From Anagrus nilaparvatae (Eukaryota > Arthropoda > Insecta > Hymenoptera > Mymaridae), in NCBI GenBank assembly GCA_022575985.1, contig JAKSXM010000014.1, positions 3,534,001 to 3,598,000 of the forward strand: DNA of 64,000 nt, given 5' to 3'. Positions 1 to 12,200 of this stretch are shown here, in pieces. Below the pieces are notes generated by a model, which was not told the DNA's origin, did no database searches, and worked only from the letters and a program-made list of their open reading frames with translations. Every line of letters begins with the position of its first letter. Position 1 is the first letter of the stretch. Made by a program: the position numbers and the translations under genes.

Positions 1-234
1 CTGTGTGCATTTGGTTAGTTAAAGATGACTCGATTTGATCAAATTGAGAATTTATGTATTGAGTAGTGGGGGAGAGGGGGTTAGTGCGAGGAGAGTTGGA
101 AAAACGAACTGGAGGTTGTTGGAATCTAGGGCGAAGAGTAGGGTGATAGAGAAGAGGTTGGCATAGTGTTGAATGTAGAAGGGGGGGGATTGAAGTAAGT
201 TGTGGGCACCTGGGATGGGGCAGGAATGCGAATG

Positions 235-840
235 TCAAGAATTGAAGGTATATGAGTATGAGTTTTGGAAAAGGATGTAGGGGGGTGGGAGGGCGAGGTA
301 TGTAAGATTGTCTCGGGTCACGCTAAACTTGTGAGGGATGAATATGAGTGTTTTTGAATTTATTGTTGAAAAAATTATTATTATTAATATTATTATTGTT
401 ATTACTACTATGATTATTAATATTACGTGCACGCTGAGGTTGTGACTGTTGCTGATTATGATGATATGGTAGTTGCTGCTGAGAAGTGCGGTGCTGAAGT
501 GGTTGCTGGCTGAGAACCCTTTGAGAGTAGAACTACTGTTGAGGATGCTGGTTTTGGTGGACCTGAGACTGCTGAGAAAGTTGAGATTGTTGATACTGAG
601 ACAGTGGAGCTTCATGTTGGATATGGCTTGAGTAGGATTTGATGAGATCTTGGAGGTCTTTTATATTATTAATGACATAAGCCCTATCCTGTGGATTAAC
701 TTGGACTAATATTTGGCCATTTTTCTGCCAGACTTTAAAAAAACCATAGGTATGGCGGGCTTGTCTTGCAGCCATGAGTAGCTTATGAACTTCTTGCGGC
801 AAACACTCATTTATAAAAATTTGAACATTTGATAATAAGA
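235..840 (-). pseudogene. LINE ORF1 C-terminal fragment (Baculo_FP-like domain)
   Basis: Remnant of a non-LTR retrotransposon ORF1 protein, the nucleic-acid-binding partner of the reverse transcriptase. From about 840 down to 533 it reads a domain with the spacing N-x-L...HKLLMAARQA...FFKVWQKNGQILV...DLQDL, the layout of the FP25K-like C-terminal domain common in insect LINE ORF1 proteins (family knowledge). A Gln-rich tail follows. Near 540 the frame shifts, and a Gln/Asn-rich stretch, partly written by an AAT repeat at about 380-420, continues in another frame to a stop at 235. The N-terminal side is cut at about 840 by an oppositely oriented LINE fragment, so the residues coded above 840 on this strand are antisense to that element and not genuine. 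Not expected to be functional. Confidence 0.6.
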
Positions 841-842
841 AA

Positions 843-1511
843 TTGAAAACATTGGAATTTACTAATCTGCCATTTGCTCTTTTATTATCCATAAGTCTTT
901 ATCCAATTTTGACATATGGCTCTGTCATCTGGAATGTTTTTAATAAACAACAGATATATGAGCTTGACAAAATTGTACATAGATCCTTAAGATTTGTGGC
1001 ATATGATACTAACTTTCCTTTTGATATTTTAAATCATGATTATTCGGCTATTTGTAGAAAATTGGGAATTCCTAATTTGACCAGTGTTTTTGAAAGATAT
1101 GATTTAATATTTTTGTACAAATTATTTAACAATTATATAGACTGTAATAATATTCAGGAATTCTTTTCTCTAAATATTCCTGGAAAATTGTTGAGAAGAA
1201 CTGGAATGCTTAAATGCGTTACAATAAAGAACAATAAATTCTCTAAACTATTAATTAGCAATAGGCTAAGTAACTTAAGTAATAAGACTGATTGGATGGA
1301 ATTCACTATTTAATAAGTTCATTAGTTTATCAAAAAGTAAAATATTAATTTATAAATAGTTAATCTTTTCTCTCCTTTAGTATTAATAATAATTTTATAA
1401 TTATTATAAACAATTGTATTTATATGGAAAAAATTATTATTTTTGTAATTTAAAAAACGGGAAATTTCCTGTGTATACTTCTAATTAAAAATAAAAATAA
1501 AATAAAATAAA
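843..1511 (+). mobile_element. LINE fragment: reverse transcriptase C-terminal end plus 3' tail
   Basis: A 5'-truncated non-LTR retrotransposon. Codons 843-1313 read the region after the RT thumb, with YPILTYGSVIWN, a run of basic and hydrophobic residues and a LYKLFNN segment, as in CR1/jockey-type ORF2 C-termini. No catalytic motif remains. Downstream AT-rich sequence ends in an AAATA/AAATAAAAT run at about 1480-1511 that looks like the 3' tail. The fragment lies back to back with an ORF1 remnant of opposite strand, so its 5' boundary near 840 is probably the truncation or insertion point. Confidence 0.65.
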
Positions 1512-2525
1512 AAGTCAAAAAGTAAGGAAAAACAAACAAGTATATCTTTTTACAACTTTGCTTAATGAATCTAAATATAGTGTATTAAAAACCAAGTTTA
1601 AATTTTTTTTTACATTATTAGCAACCAAAATTAAAATAAAATTCTTATGTAAATTTAAAATTGAATTAATAAATTACATATAGGTTATAATTTCACAAAC
1701 ATAAACATTATTGAAAATAAATTTTTAAAATAATTATTTGTTTATAACCTAATAAGCATTTATTATTATTCAAAATCTAAAACATAAACGACATAAACCT
1801 TTAATTTTGAGGTTTAAAAACGTCAAATTTTATAAACACAACTATCAATAAGCAAAAATTATTATGTGCCTATATTAGTAGCCAATCAAAACGCTTTTAT
1901 TGCTATAACAATGTACAACTATGTACATAGCAACAACTCCTTTTTAGAATAGGATCTAGCTTAAAAATAAAACAGCCAAAATTTTTTTTAAAGAGTTTCA
2001 TCTATTTATATGAAAGTAAAAGTATATTTGATATGGAAAACTTTGTGCAATTTTCCTGAATTTCGATGAAAATATCCAAAATAAACTTATATCTTCCCAA
2101 GTGAACTGAAATAGACGATTGAGGTTTTTATCTAGAAAACATAGAAAAAATTAAAATTTATTATAGACAACAGTGTTTTTTTATGAATTATTGCATTCAA
2201 GTTGCATTTTTAGTTTCTGGGATCAGAGTTTCAAAATTTGTGAACGGAAGTAAAACATAGCCATTGAACCTTTTCTGTTTTTTTATAAATATATCTTGAA
2301 CCGTTGATGATAAGAAAAAAAATTTAATCGCCCAAATAAAATTTATAAAATTCCGCATCCAATGTGTCGTTACCCGTCTTGAAAAAATAAATAGAACCAA
2401 AGAAAAATGGACTTAAAGATTTTGATGCAGACGACTGGACTATACATATACAGAATCATAAAAAGCCCACTTGTGCAAAAAGATGCATTTGACAATAATA
2501 ATTTAATAATAATTTACAAAATAAT
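1512..2525. other. AT-rich stretch without a recognisable gene
   Basis: No reading frame with coding character, no splice-flanked exon and no repeat family shared with the rest of the window was recognised. A 67-codon minus-strand frame at 2197-2400 has no recognisable content. Confidence 0.5.
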
Positions 2526-3060
2526 TGCATTATTATTATTATTATTATAGTCTTTATTTAGCCAAGCAAAAATGATATAATACATAAATATACAATATAT
2601 ACATAAAAAATGAATAAAATTTAATACAATAAAATACTTATAAAAAGCTATATACAATTATTCTATTAAATTGCAAATCCAGTAATATATAATCAAAATA
2701 CATGACTAGTAAAAGTGATTTTGGTCAAATCTTTGGATTAATAGTCAAATGCATAACACATTGGAGTGTACGTCAAGTCGGTAATTAGTAAAAAGAAAAA
2801 GAAAGATTTTCAATAGTTTAATACATGGCTTTGGGTAATTTAATACAAAATTTATAATGATTTATAAATCACTGCTGTATAAATACTGTCTAATGCTCTT
2901 TCGTGAAACACGTGAATGAATGTAGGTCACGTATACATGGTGGAATATTATTCCAGAAATGAGCATATTTGACTTGAAAAGAGTTTATTCCCTAGTCAGT
3001 TGTTATAGAAGATGGTATTTTCTAGTCTTTGTGAACACCGCGTGATGGTTTGTCGGATTT
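2526..3060 (-). mobile_element. LINE 3' end with (AAT)n tail
   Basis: On the minus strand, sequence from about 3060 to 2880 reads, with internal stops, the end of a LINE ORF2: a segment FWNNIPPCIRDLHSF matches the W-N-x-(I/L)-P-x-x-I-R...SF signature that closes CR1/jockey-like reverse transcriptases. An untranslated part follows and ends in an AATAAA-like box and an AAT repeat (2526-2552), the expected 3' tail. Strongly 5'-truncated and dead. Confidence 0.55.
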
Positions 3061-3300
3061 GTAAGGTTCAAATAAAGATAGAAGAAAAGGAGGTTCCTTC
3101 ATGCGTATTAGTCTATACAAGGTTAAGGCTGCTAAGTAATTGGTACGGGTTTTTATATGCATTGCACATGATAAAATAAAAATTTGAATAAGAACAAGAA
3201 GAAAATAAAATATTAAAAAAAGGATTTATTAGAATATCATATAAAAGTGGAAAAGGAAACAGTAATTTGATTTAAATGAAAAAAATGAAAAAGGTAAGAT

Positions 3301-3545
3301 TTACAAGTGAGGAGTGATGTATTGGACATTTGATTCCCGTAGGTCAATCTCTAATAAATACTTATGTAAGTTCTCTTTAAAAGAGTGAATTGAAGATGAG
3401 AAACGAATATTTTCAGGAATTGAATTCCAGAAGGAAATCATAAAAATAAGTGAAGAATTGCTGTAAAAAGGGTATTTTTGTCGTTTTAACTAATAAATGT
3501 GGCCTGTTTTTTGGTCGCAAGTCACGAGCGGGCTTATAAACTTTT
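3301..3545 (-). mobile_element. second LINE ORF2 C-terminal fragment
   Basis: Minus-strand codons from about 3482 to the stop at 3303-3301 read NTLFYSNSSL followed by SFWNSIPENIRFSSSIHSF and KENLHKYLLE, again the closing signature of CR1/jockey-like ORF2 but clearly different from the neighbouring copy. The upstream portion (to about 3540) is in another frame, so at least one frameshift is present. Confidence 0.55.
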
Positions 3546-3559
3546 ATTTAGACTTTAAA

Positions 3560-4640
3560 TAGTCAGTTTTACCGTTTTGCAAAAAGTTGTAAATGTGGGA
3601 GGCACAGAGGTATTTTGTTCTGAGCTTTATGTTCAACCAGCCTAATGCAATTCTGGCAGGAGAAGTACTTAAAAAAAAAACTTAAAGGTTTGTAATTAAA
3701 AAAAAAAGTATTCCGGAAAATATACTTGAAAATCTTTTTGAATAAAATTATTTAAATTTCAACAATTACAACATTTTTTACACGGACGAAACATGATGTG
3801 GTTTTAATAAAAACGTTTTAACGACCTCGAAAACCTCCAGGCAATGTAAAAATCTTACCGATTTATCAATTTTACGGCTCCCCGTGTAGAAATTTTCAAA
3901 AACTAATGGCAGGACTAGATTTCTGAGGAAATTTTACTGTAGTACCTCTTTTTTCATAATTTTTAATAGTTTTCAGAAGGAATGGCATATAACAGAAGAA
4001 TGAGCGGCTGAGGAAAGATGAAAAAGTGTTTTTTTTCTGAAAAATTCGCCCTGGGCTTAGTTTTCAATATTAAGGGCTAAATTTTGCGAACATAGTCCAT
4101 TTTGGATTGGTAATTGGCAAAAAAAACTTTTTAGCCGGTTTCAGCGACCCGACCTGGAAACTTTTGCTGAATTCACTAAGAATCACTCTTATACATGCTA
4201 AAAATAAATGTTTTTGGTATAAATATTTTGAAATTTTCTGAAAGTAATATTTAATTACCTAATAATTGTTATTGTTTCACTGCTAGAAACCTCCCAGTAT
4301 GAGTCTTTCCATTGATTAATATTTTTCTCTTCAAGTTTCCCTCTGTTAGTTTTCTAATTATCAAGCGATAATCAATATATTACAAATAAAAATAGTCCAA
4401 AACATAATAGTTTTCTGGACTATTTCTGCCTAATCATATTATTTATCAAGTAACATATCATGTAATATTACTGAATCTATTTCAAAATTTTAAATATTGC
4501 TTTATAATTAAAAACCTTCAAGTAGGAGTTATTTGATATAAGAGTAAATAATTATTTATCTTCAATTTATTAATTTTGTAATTATCATGTCTAAATTATA
4601 ATATTTTATTCATAAAATGAAGGTATGAAAAATCTAAAAT
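3560..4640. other. gene-free stretch with a fragment of a foldback repeat
   Basis: No coding sequence seen. About 3805-3850 (cctcgaaaacctccaggca and flanks) resembles the inner part of the foldback element at 27602-28305, where the same phrase occurs near 28110, so this is probably a decayed relative. Confidence 0.35.
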
Positions 4641-5232
4641 TGAAAAAATTTTACACTAAGGTAAAATTTATGTAGACTTTCTATAGGATAAAAAAATTAC
4701 AAATAATTCAATTTTACTGTCGGTGACTTTACATATGAAAATATGAAAAAAAAATTTAGTTTTTAATGAAATATCTGCCCGTGCGGTGCACCGCGGTGGT
4801 CCCACGTATATGGAAAAATCAAAAATTAAAAAAATTTGAATTTGTAGTAATATTCATACAGGCCCTCTATAATATGTTAAAACTGCAAATATTTTAATTT
4901 ACACTATCGGTGGTTTTATAAATAAAAAAGAAAATAAAAAAAAAAAAAAAAATTAGTGTATAATAAAATATATTTCGGCGGTCCCAGGTATATAAAATCA
5001 GAAATTTAAAAAATTTCACACTGTGGTCAAATTCATATAGGCCATTTAGAATATGAAAAAACTGAAAGTATTGCTCTTATATTTCTGGTGGCTTTATATA
5101 TAAAACTCCGAAAAATTTCCTCTATAATAAAATATATATCGGTGGTCCAAAGTATGAAAAGATCAAAAATTCCAAAAGTTTCACTTTGTATTAAAATTCA
5201 TATAGGCCGACTAGAATATGAAAAACTTCCCT
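4640..5232. repeat. tandem satellite, about 165-185 bp unit, three to four degenerate units
   Basis: A phrase of the type cggcggtccnaggtatga recurs at about 4793, 4977 and 5139, and a partner phrase tcggtggttttatatat at about 4721, 4908 and 5083. Between them each unit carries aaatttcactttgtagtaaaa- and ataggccctctagaatatgaaaa-like segments. The same satellite reappears at 40190-40480 and, more diverged, at 42180-42340. Confidence 0.65.
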
Positions 5233-5233
5233 G

Positions 5234-5325
5234 GTACAAAAAACATCGATGAATAAGCGCTTATTTTCATCGCTTATTTTCATCACTAAATCATCGCTTA
5301 TTTTGTGCAAAAAAAATTACTGAAA
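5234..5325. repeat. dispersed motif beginning CCCTGGTACAAAAAACATCG
   Basis: The satellite ends abruptly at this motif, which continues into repeats of cgcttattttcatcg. An inverted copy lies at 40100-40157, again directly against the same satellite. The arrangement looks like one terminus of a transposable element that sits in or next to the satellite. No matching second end was found near either copy. Confidence 0.4.
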
Positions 5326-5394
5326 AATTTTTTTTTTCAATTTCAAAAAAATTTTTTTTTTTTATTTTTTAAAAATTTTTGAGGGGAGGGTGGG

Positions 5395-6225
5395 GGAGTT
5401 ATTATGAACCGGTGGACCCGTAATCGAATAATGTTTTCGAAAAAATTCCGAATTTTTAAAAGTAGAGGAAAAAAATAGCTTAAGACTGTTTCAGGGGGTT
5501 TTCAGGTGTGCTGAACTAGAATTTCTAACTTAAATTTTGATGTTCATATTTTTTGACCCAAAATTGGCCAATTATTTTTCGAAAAAATGCCAAATTTTTT
5601 AATAATGAAAAAATAATAGCTGAAGACTGTTTCGGGGGGTTTTCAAGTGTGCTGAACTACAATTTTTAACTTAAATTTTGAAATTCAAATTTTTTGACAC
5701 GAAATTGGCCAATTATTTTTCGGAAAAATGCCAAATTTTTTTAAAATGAAAAATTAATAGTTGAAGTCTATTTCGGGGAGTTTTCAAGTGTGCTGAACTA
5801 GAATTTTCAACTTAAATTTTAAAATTCAAATTTTCTGACCCGAAATTGGTCCATATTTTCGAAAAAATGCCAAATTTTTTAATAATGAAAAAATAAATTC
5901 GAAGACTGTCTCGGGGGTTTTTGGATGTGATGAGCTAGAATTTTTTATTCAAATTTTAAATTTCAATTTGACCACTAATTGGCCAATTTTTTTTCGAAAA
6001 AATGCAGCTTTATTTTACAATGAAAAAGTAATAATAATAAAATAAATAATAATAATAATAATAATAATAAATAATAATAACTAGAATTTTTAACTTAAAT
6101 TTTAAAATTCAAATTTTCTGACCCGAAATTGGTCCATTTTTTCGAAAAAATGCCAAATTTTTTAATAATGAAAAAATAAATTCGAAGACTGTTTCGGGGG
6201 TCTGTTGGTGTGATGAGCTAGAATT
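5395..6225. repeat. tandem array of about 140-bp units
   Basis: The phrase tgtttcgggggttttcaagtg recurs with variation at about 5490, 5630, 5770, 5908 and 6190, and each unit also carries tcgaaaaaatgccaaatttttt and an attggcca box. Spacing is 139-140 bp for the first units. Between about 6025 and 6080 an AAT/ATA microsatellite has replaced part of a unit. No coding content. Confidence 0.7.
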
Positions 6226-6440
6226 TTTCATACAAATACATACGTTTTCGGATTCCTATGTTACCTCTCTGTATAAGGTATTTCGGGCTGGTCCGACTGG
6301 AGCTTTTTTGCGAAAACCCCGACGACCCTGCGTACAAGCTATATAGCTGGTTTGTTCTTCCATAAAGAATACTCGAGGAAAACAATGTTTTTTTGGAAGA
6401 CCACGCCAAACCCAAAAACCCTTATAAACCTGGTCCATTT
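6210..6440 (-). pseudogene. fragment resembling a DUF4817-type helix-turn-helix domain
   Basis: The minus strand reads, from 6438 down, a run containing YIACTQGRRGFRKKAPVGP and ARNTLYREV. The order Q-x-R-x-F-R-K...P...P-x-R-N-T-(I/L)-x-R matches the DUF4817 helix-turn-helix module found in arthropod transposon-derived proteins (family knowledge). It is short, ends at a stop and merges into the 140-bp tandem array, so it is at best a fragment. The local GC content is higher than its surroundings. The assignment rests only on this motif. Confidence 0.35.
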
Positions 6441-6954
6441 TAATAATTTTTAATTAAAAAATTTTTTAAAACGCTTCTCCAACAGACGTGAGATTCTAAA
6501 AGATTCAAAAAATTATATCTTATCTTATTAGAACTAAATATGTCCATTAATTACGTGGGCTCTTATTAAGTGAATTTTTGGTCCTATAAGTAACAAAAGT
6601 ATTTTGTTGTACTCGTTAATAACACTTATTTGTGAATAAATGAGCTAAGATATAGGCAATCTTATTTTTATAATATTTTATTTTTTCATGACTAATTTCA
6701 CCTAATATAATCAATCACCTATGCAATGTTTTAAAACAACTACCAAAACAATTTACAAAACTCTTATCATTTAAAAAGTATTTGCACGTTTGTAACAATT
6801 AAAACACATTTTTTAAAGGATATTTAATTTTAAGTTTGTGTATTTATTTATTAGATATTTTACATTTGAAGTTTTATTCTGATATTTTGCTCGTAATCTT
6901 AAAATATTTATTGAATTTTCTGTAAAGCATAAACCTAAAATTAAAATTATAGCT

Positions 6955-8672
6955 TGATTGATAATTTGCTTTGATAAAACATATTCATTTCCTAAAATTT
7001 GGAAGCAAATATACATCTTTGCTTTGAGCAAGATACCACATCCACTATCTCCTTCAGACACTCGCCCAGTGGCTAATATGACACATCTTGCGAAGGCCCT
7101 GGAGAGATTAATAGTTGATCAGATTGTTGCCTACTTGGAGGATAACAATCTAATAAACCTACATCAATCTGGCTATAGAAAGAATTTTAGTACTCAAACT
7201 GTGCTACTTAACCTCACAGATATTATTCGCCGCGGTGTTGAACTAGGCTTTATAACAACTTTATTAATGTTTGATTTCTCTAAGGCCTTCGATACTATAG
7301 ATCATACAATTCTCTTTAAAAGATTGTATGACTTAGGCTTTACTCATAAAACCTTGCAATGGTTTCATGACTATTTGCTCTTTCGTCAGCAAGCAGTTAT
7401 AGATGAAAATGGTGAACCTACTGAGTTTATCACAACCAGTTCAGGTGTCCCACAAGGATCAGTTCTTGGTCGTATTTTATTCCTAATCTACATGAATTCC
7501 ATTCTTGATACAGTAAATTTTTGTTACTCAGAACTGTTTGTTGATGACTTGCAAATTTTCATCCAGAGTAAAGTCTCCTCTTATAATACTGCTATGGCCA
7601 ATATGCAGAGTGATGTCAATGCTATTGTGGATTGGACAACAACTAATCGCCTAAAATTAAATCCCAATAAAATTAAAGCCATTAACTTCGGAACAAATTT
7701 TTAATTAAATAATCTAGATAACATTTACAACTCGAATATTCCTACAATATCAGTTTCTAATGTAATAATACCATATTCAACTTCAGTACTAAATCTTGGA
7801 GTAATCTTAACCCCAACTTTAAATTGGACACAGCACATTATGAAGTTAACAAAAAATGTTCATTTTACTCTACATCGTTTACGCATGAAATCAAGACTAC
7901 TATCTTTAGAGCTTCGTAAATTGTTAGTGTCCTCTTTGATTATTCCTTTTTTTGATTACTGTTGTCTAGTTTATGAAGCACTTGATGTTGCTATTGTAGA
8001 CAAAGTTGAAAAGATTCTAAACTTGGCCATAATATTCATTTTTGGTGTGGGTAGATATGATCGTGTCTCAATAACACCATTGAGAAATCAATTAGATTTG
8101 TTAACTGCTAAATCTCGTAGAAAATATTTTAAGCTAGTTCTTGTACACAGCTTAATATCTTTCAAAAGACTGTTATATCTATCCTCACAATTTAAAGAAC
8201 CTGATGAAGAACTCAGGCGCTCTCAACGAAACCTTCCTGATACTTCTTTGTCTGAATTCCTGCCACTTACATTCTCCCTTCTATCTTTCTATAGAACTGT
8301 TTTTTACAAAAGCTCATTCTTCATCACAGCTATTACTGAATGGAATAATCTTCCATTTACATTAAAATCATATACATGTATAGATACTATAGATATTAAT
8401 TTTCTAATAATTTATTAAAATCAATTTTTTTTTTTTATGTTATTATTATTTTTACTATTTTTATTATTCTTATTATTTTTATTATTTTTATATTCATATT
8501 TTCTTGCTTGTTCTTAAATTTTATTGTTTAAATTACAACAAAGTTTAATTCTAGATATCAAATTTATTATATAATACTTATTTTATGTACTATGTACATT
8601 CCTACTGTAATTAAATGTAGCGCATAGGCCAAGCCTACGCCTGATCTTTCTTAAATAAATAAATAAATAAAA
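6955..8672 (+). mobile_element. LINE copy A: reverse transcriptase with one nonsense mutation, and 3' tail
   Basis: A 5'-truncated jockey/CR1-like non-LTR retrotransposon. Codons 6958-8418 read the RT: finger motif SKIPHPLSPSDTRPVANM, FSKAFDTIDH (first catalytic Asp), TSSGVPQGSVLG, and FVDDLQ with the catalytic Asp pair. Thumb and C-terminal segments follow, ending near EWNNLPFTLKS. The frame is broken only by TAA at 7702-7704, where copy C (38052 on) has CAA, so a single base change explains it. The last codons differ from copies B and C because of a small deletion near 8385. The untranslated end contains the conserved phrase gcgcataggccaagcctacg and closes with a TAAA repeat at 8645-8672. 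Start codons suggested near 6958 are not meaningful, because the element is truncated there. Confidence 0.88.
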
Positions 8673-8674
8673 TA

Positions 8675-9135
8675 AAATATTTGCAAAGATTCCATGTAAA
8701 GGATTCTATAACTTATCATAAAGATCATAAATAAAGGGCCTTAAAACAAACTTTACAACATAAGGTTTTCATAATTACTACGATAACGATACACAAAATT
8801 CTTTAAAACTAAATAATATGTATTGCAGTTTACATGTTTCATATTTAAAACTTATTTTTCTTAATTTAATAGTTCAAAAATACTATTTTTTGCATAAATT
8901 TTAACTAGGTCTAAATTTATAATAATTTTAGACAAAAAAATTATTCTTAGCAAATTATATAATTAAAATCTTGATGTTATTGTAATAATAATTATTTGTA
9001 TAATTAATTTTATATAATTTAATTGCTATGTTATAGTTTCTTATTTTTCAAGAAATGATGCAGGGTGTTAAATATTTAAAAATTAAATTTTACTAAAAAA
9101 ACAAACTTTTTTATTAGTGTTTAATAAGACTGGAG
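8675..9135. other. AT-rich stretch, nothing recognised
   Basis: No coding, structural or repeat feature could be supported here. Confidence 0.4.
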
Positions 9136-9288
9136 ATTGGGTACTATAGATATATATTGCGTATTACCACATGCAACAAAAACGACATTCCTCAAAATAG
9201 TTTCAGTGAAAACTGCTGTGATATTATTTTCAACGCTTATCACTTTTTTCATAGATGTTAGACCACGTATATTTTCAGTATTAATCTG

Positions 9289-12200
9289 TTATGTGAAGGT
9301 AACCTCCTTAGTTATGTGAACTGGTTTTCCTGGATGCAGACACCAGCTGCATCCATAGTATCCATTATACTGTATTAAACATTGTATAGAACAGCGAGCT
9401 GGTGAATCTGCGCAAGAACAAATACAATAAATATAAATTTTTTTCATAACTCCTTGTACTTTATACGAGATTCCTGAATCTGAAAGTTCACTAAGTTCAT
9501 TAACTACGGGATTCAGAAATATTTTCATATTCGGCTTTTTTTTCCCAAACCAAACTCCTGCTACTACCGTGTGTTTAGATCTTTCTTGGAAAGGAATCTC
9601 ATTGAGTATAAGCTGTATAGGCCACATAGATTGTGTGGAACTTTTATAAGCAGGTGATCCATCTGAACTAATCATCACACTAGCATAAGAATTCCGTTTC
9701 TCAGGAGGTAAAGAATTCAAAAAAGTGCGATATTTTCTTCCAGCGAAAATATCTTTTAAGATATTTGGATCATAATGTCGTTCATTAATCACATAATTAT
9801 AGTAATCACTATTCAATTCAATCAGTTGTTTAAGTTGCTGACCAACATTTATGGTGATAAAAAAATTTTCAAAATTGTCAAGAGGAATAATATTTTCACA
9901 GAGTGGACAGAGAATGGATTTTTCGTTTTTGTTAAAAGTCCTAATATATGTTGGGCAGGTTAGACAAAAGGCATGGTATGTTATCATTGATTTTGAATTA
10001 AGTATTTTATCAGTTAAGTACCTGGAATCTTCTTCGCTTATTCGCATTTTCAACTGATAAGTTAAATATTTTTAAATGGTTTTCTAAGGATAATTCATTT
10101 TTGTTATGCTTGGCACCTATAATTATATTTGATAACAAAATTTCCGCCTTTGTTGCATTCACGGTAACATCCATTGGTTCATCAAGAAAACCATGGCTGT
10201 TAATTAATTTATATAATTCTGAAAAAAAACGTTCATTTTCGGAATCTTCTTCCTCATTCGGCGTGCCTTCGTCAAACGAATGTGAACTATTACTATCAGA
10301 AGTGGTATTTCTTAGTTCATTATTGGAATGGTCAGAATCTAATTCACTATCTGACGCTAGATGGTTTATTCCTGGAATCGGAAAATCCTAAAAAGTAATA
10401 AAGATTTCCGTCATATTAGAATATTGATTAAATTTTCATTACTAACACTTTCATTAAAAAAAAAAAATACTCTTTGATTTTACTATCATAATAGTAAAGA
10501 GTGGTTGACGAAATCGCCTGTTCTTCTTATGAGCAGAAGAATGTACTCAAGAGCAGAAGAAAATCAAGCATTTTAAAAAATCACTCTTTATTATTAATTT
10601 ATGGAATAGTTTATCACTCCCAATTTACGGTTAAGAATAACTTGAAAAAAAAATATACCATGTAAGGAATTTGAGAAGGATAAGTTTACCAAAAGTACAT
10701 TTTCTAGTCAAAAAGAGGATAAAAAGAGCGTTTTTTTGTGTTGACACTGTTTACTTATTTTATAAGCTAGTATTCAGCGAGTGATTTAATCAACTGACGG
10801 GTATGGTGGTATTCCAATAGAAAGTTGTTGTTTAATAAAATAAAGATTTCCTTAATTTTATTAAGAATAAACCAAAAAGGTTAATAATATATTTCTACAT
10901 AATTTAAACAAAAAATGTATTTAAAAGCATAAAAATCAATAGTTGATTTTGATTCACTAAAAATTAAACGTAACATTTTTATTTCTAAAAACAATGCTCA
11001 TAATAAAACCTGGACAAGAATTTTTACAGTGTTTTTACAAACAGGAAATACAGTTATAAAGACCTAATTTTCGAGTGAACTTTAATAAGAAACTAATATT
11101 TTCTAAATTATAGCTTGCTTATTTATTTTTAAAAGTTTTCAACAAGTACAATATATTTATTTTCTTTTAACATACTATGACGTAGCTGGCAATAATTTTA
11201 ATCTTATTATTAAATATCAACTATTTTACCTGGTCATAAAAAACTGGAACAAGTTTATTTAATTTTATATAATGTATATCGATAAAAAATTGAAACGTTA
11301 AAATAAGTTACTTCTTTTTTTACAAATTAATTTATTTGAGGTAAGGGGAGCAGTTTAGATTTTGGCGAAAGCTAATCTAGTATTGAATGGCTCATTACTC
11401 TGGCACAGTGTAACTCTTGTAAATCTAGTGATTTCCTCAAATGTCTAATTAGCTGAGAGATGTAAACGTTAAAAACTGCATTTATTAAATCTGATTTAAA
11501 TACAAATTTTCGTAAAACCTAAGCCTACAAAATCTGAAATTTTTATAAATATAAATATTTCAAGTAATACTTTTTTTTCTATATTATGCTATTCAAAATC
11601 ATTCTGAAACGAATAATATTGTCCTCACAAAAAATTACATTTTCTACATTTTATTTAAAATTTTATTGTACCTTTTTTACTTTTTTAGTTTCATCTTTCA
11701 AACCTTTTTTTCAAACCAAAATTTTTTATTAGTAATTTCTTTATTTTTAAAATAACAACCTGTTTTATCCTATTTTTTAAAACAATAATTTAGTCACATT
11801 CTATAAACAATGGGATTCATGAGGATTAATGAAAAAATAATAAGACGAACCAGAATTTGTTAAGTTAAATTAGTTAGATTACAAAAATGTACAGTTATAT
11901 TTTAAATAAATTGGCATAATCTTATCTTGAGAAAAAATTATGCAATAGAGATGACTAATAAATTTTTAAAAATTCGGAGCCTCATAATTCTCAGGATTTT
12001 AAGATAATTTTATTCGTTCGAAATCATTTTAGAGCACATAGTATAGAACGAAAAGGGTTACTTGAAAATCATACTATTTACTAATATTATGATTTACAAT
12101 GGTCGGTAGAATCTGCTCAGATTTTGTACGTAAATTACAATTAAAAAAGGAATTTAAAAATTGTACATATCGGGATTGCTTTGATATTAGAGGAAATCCC

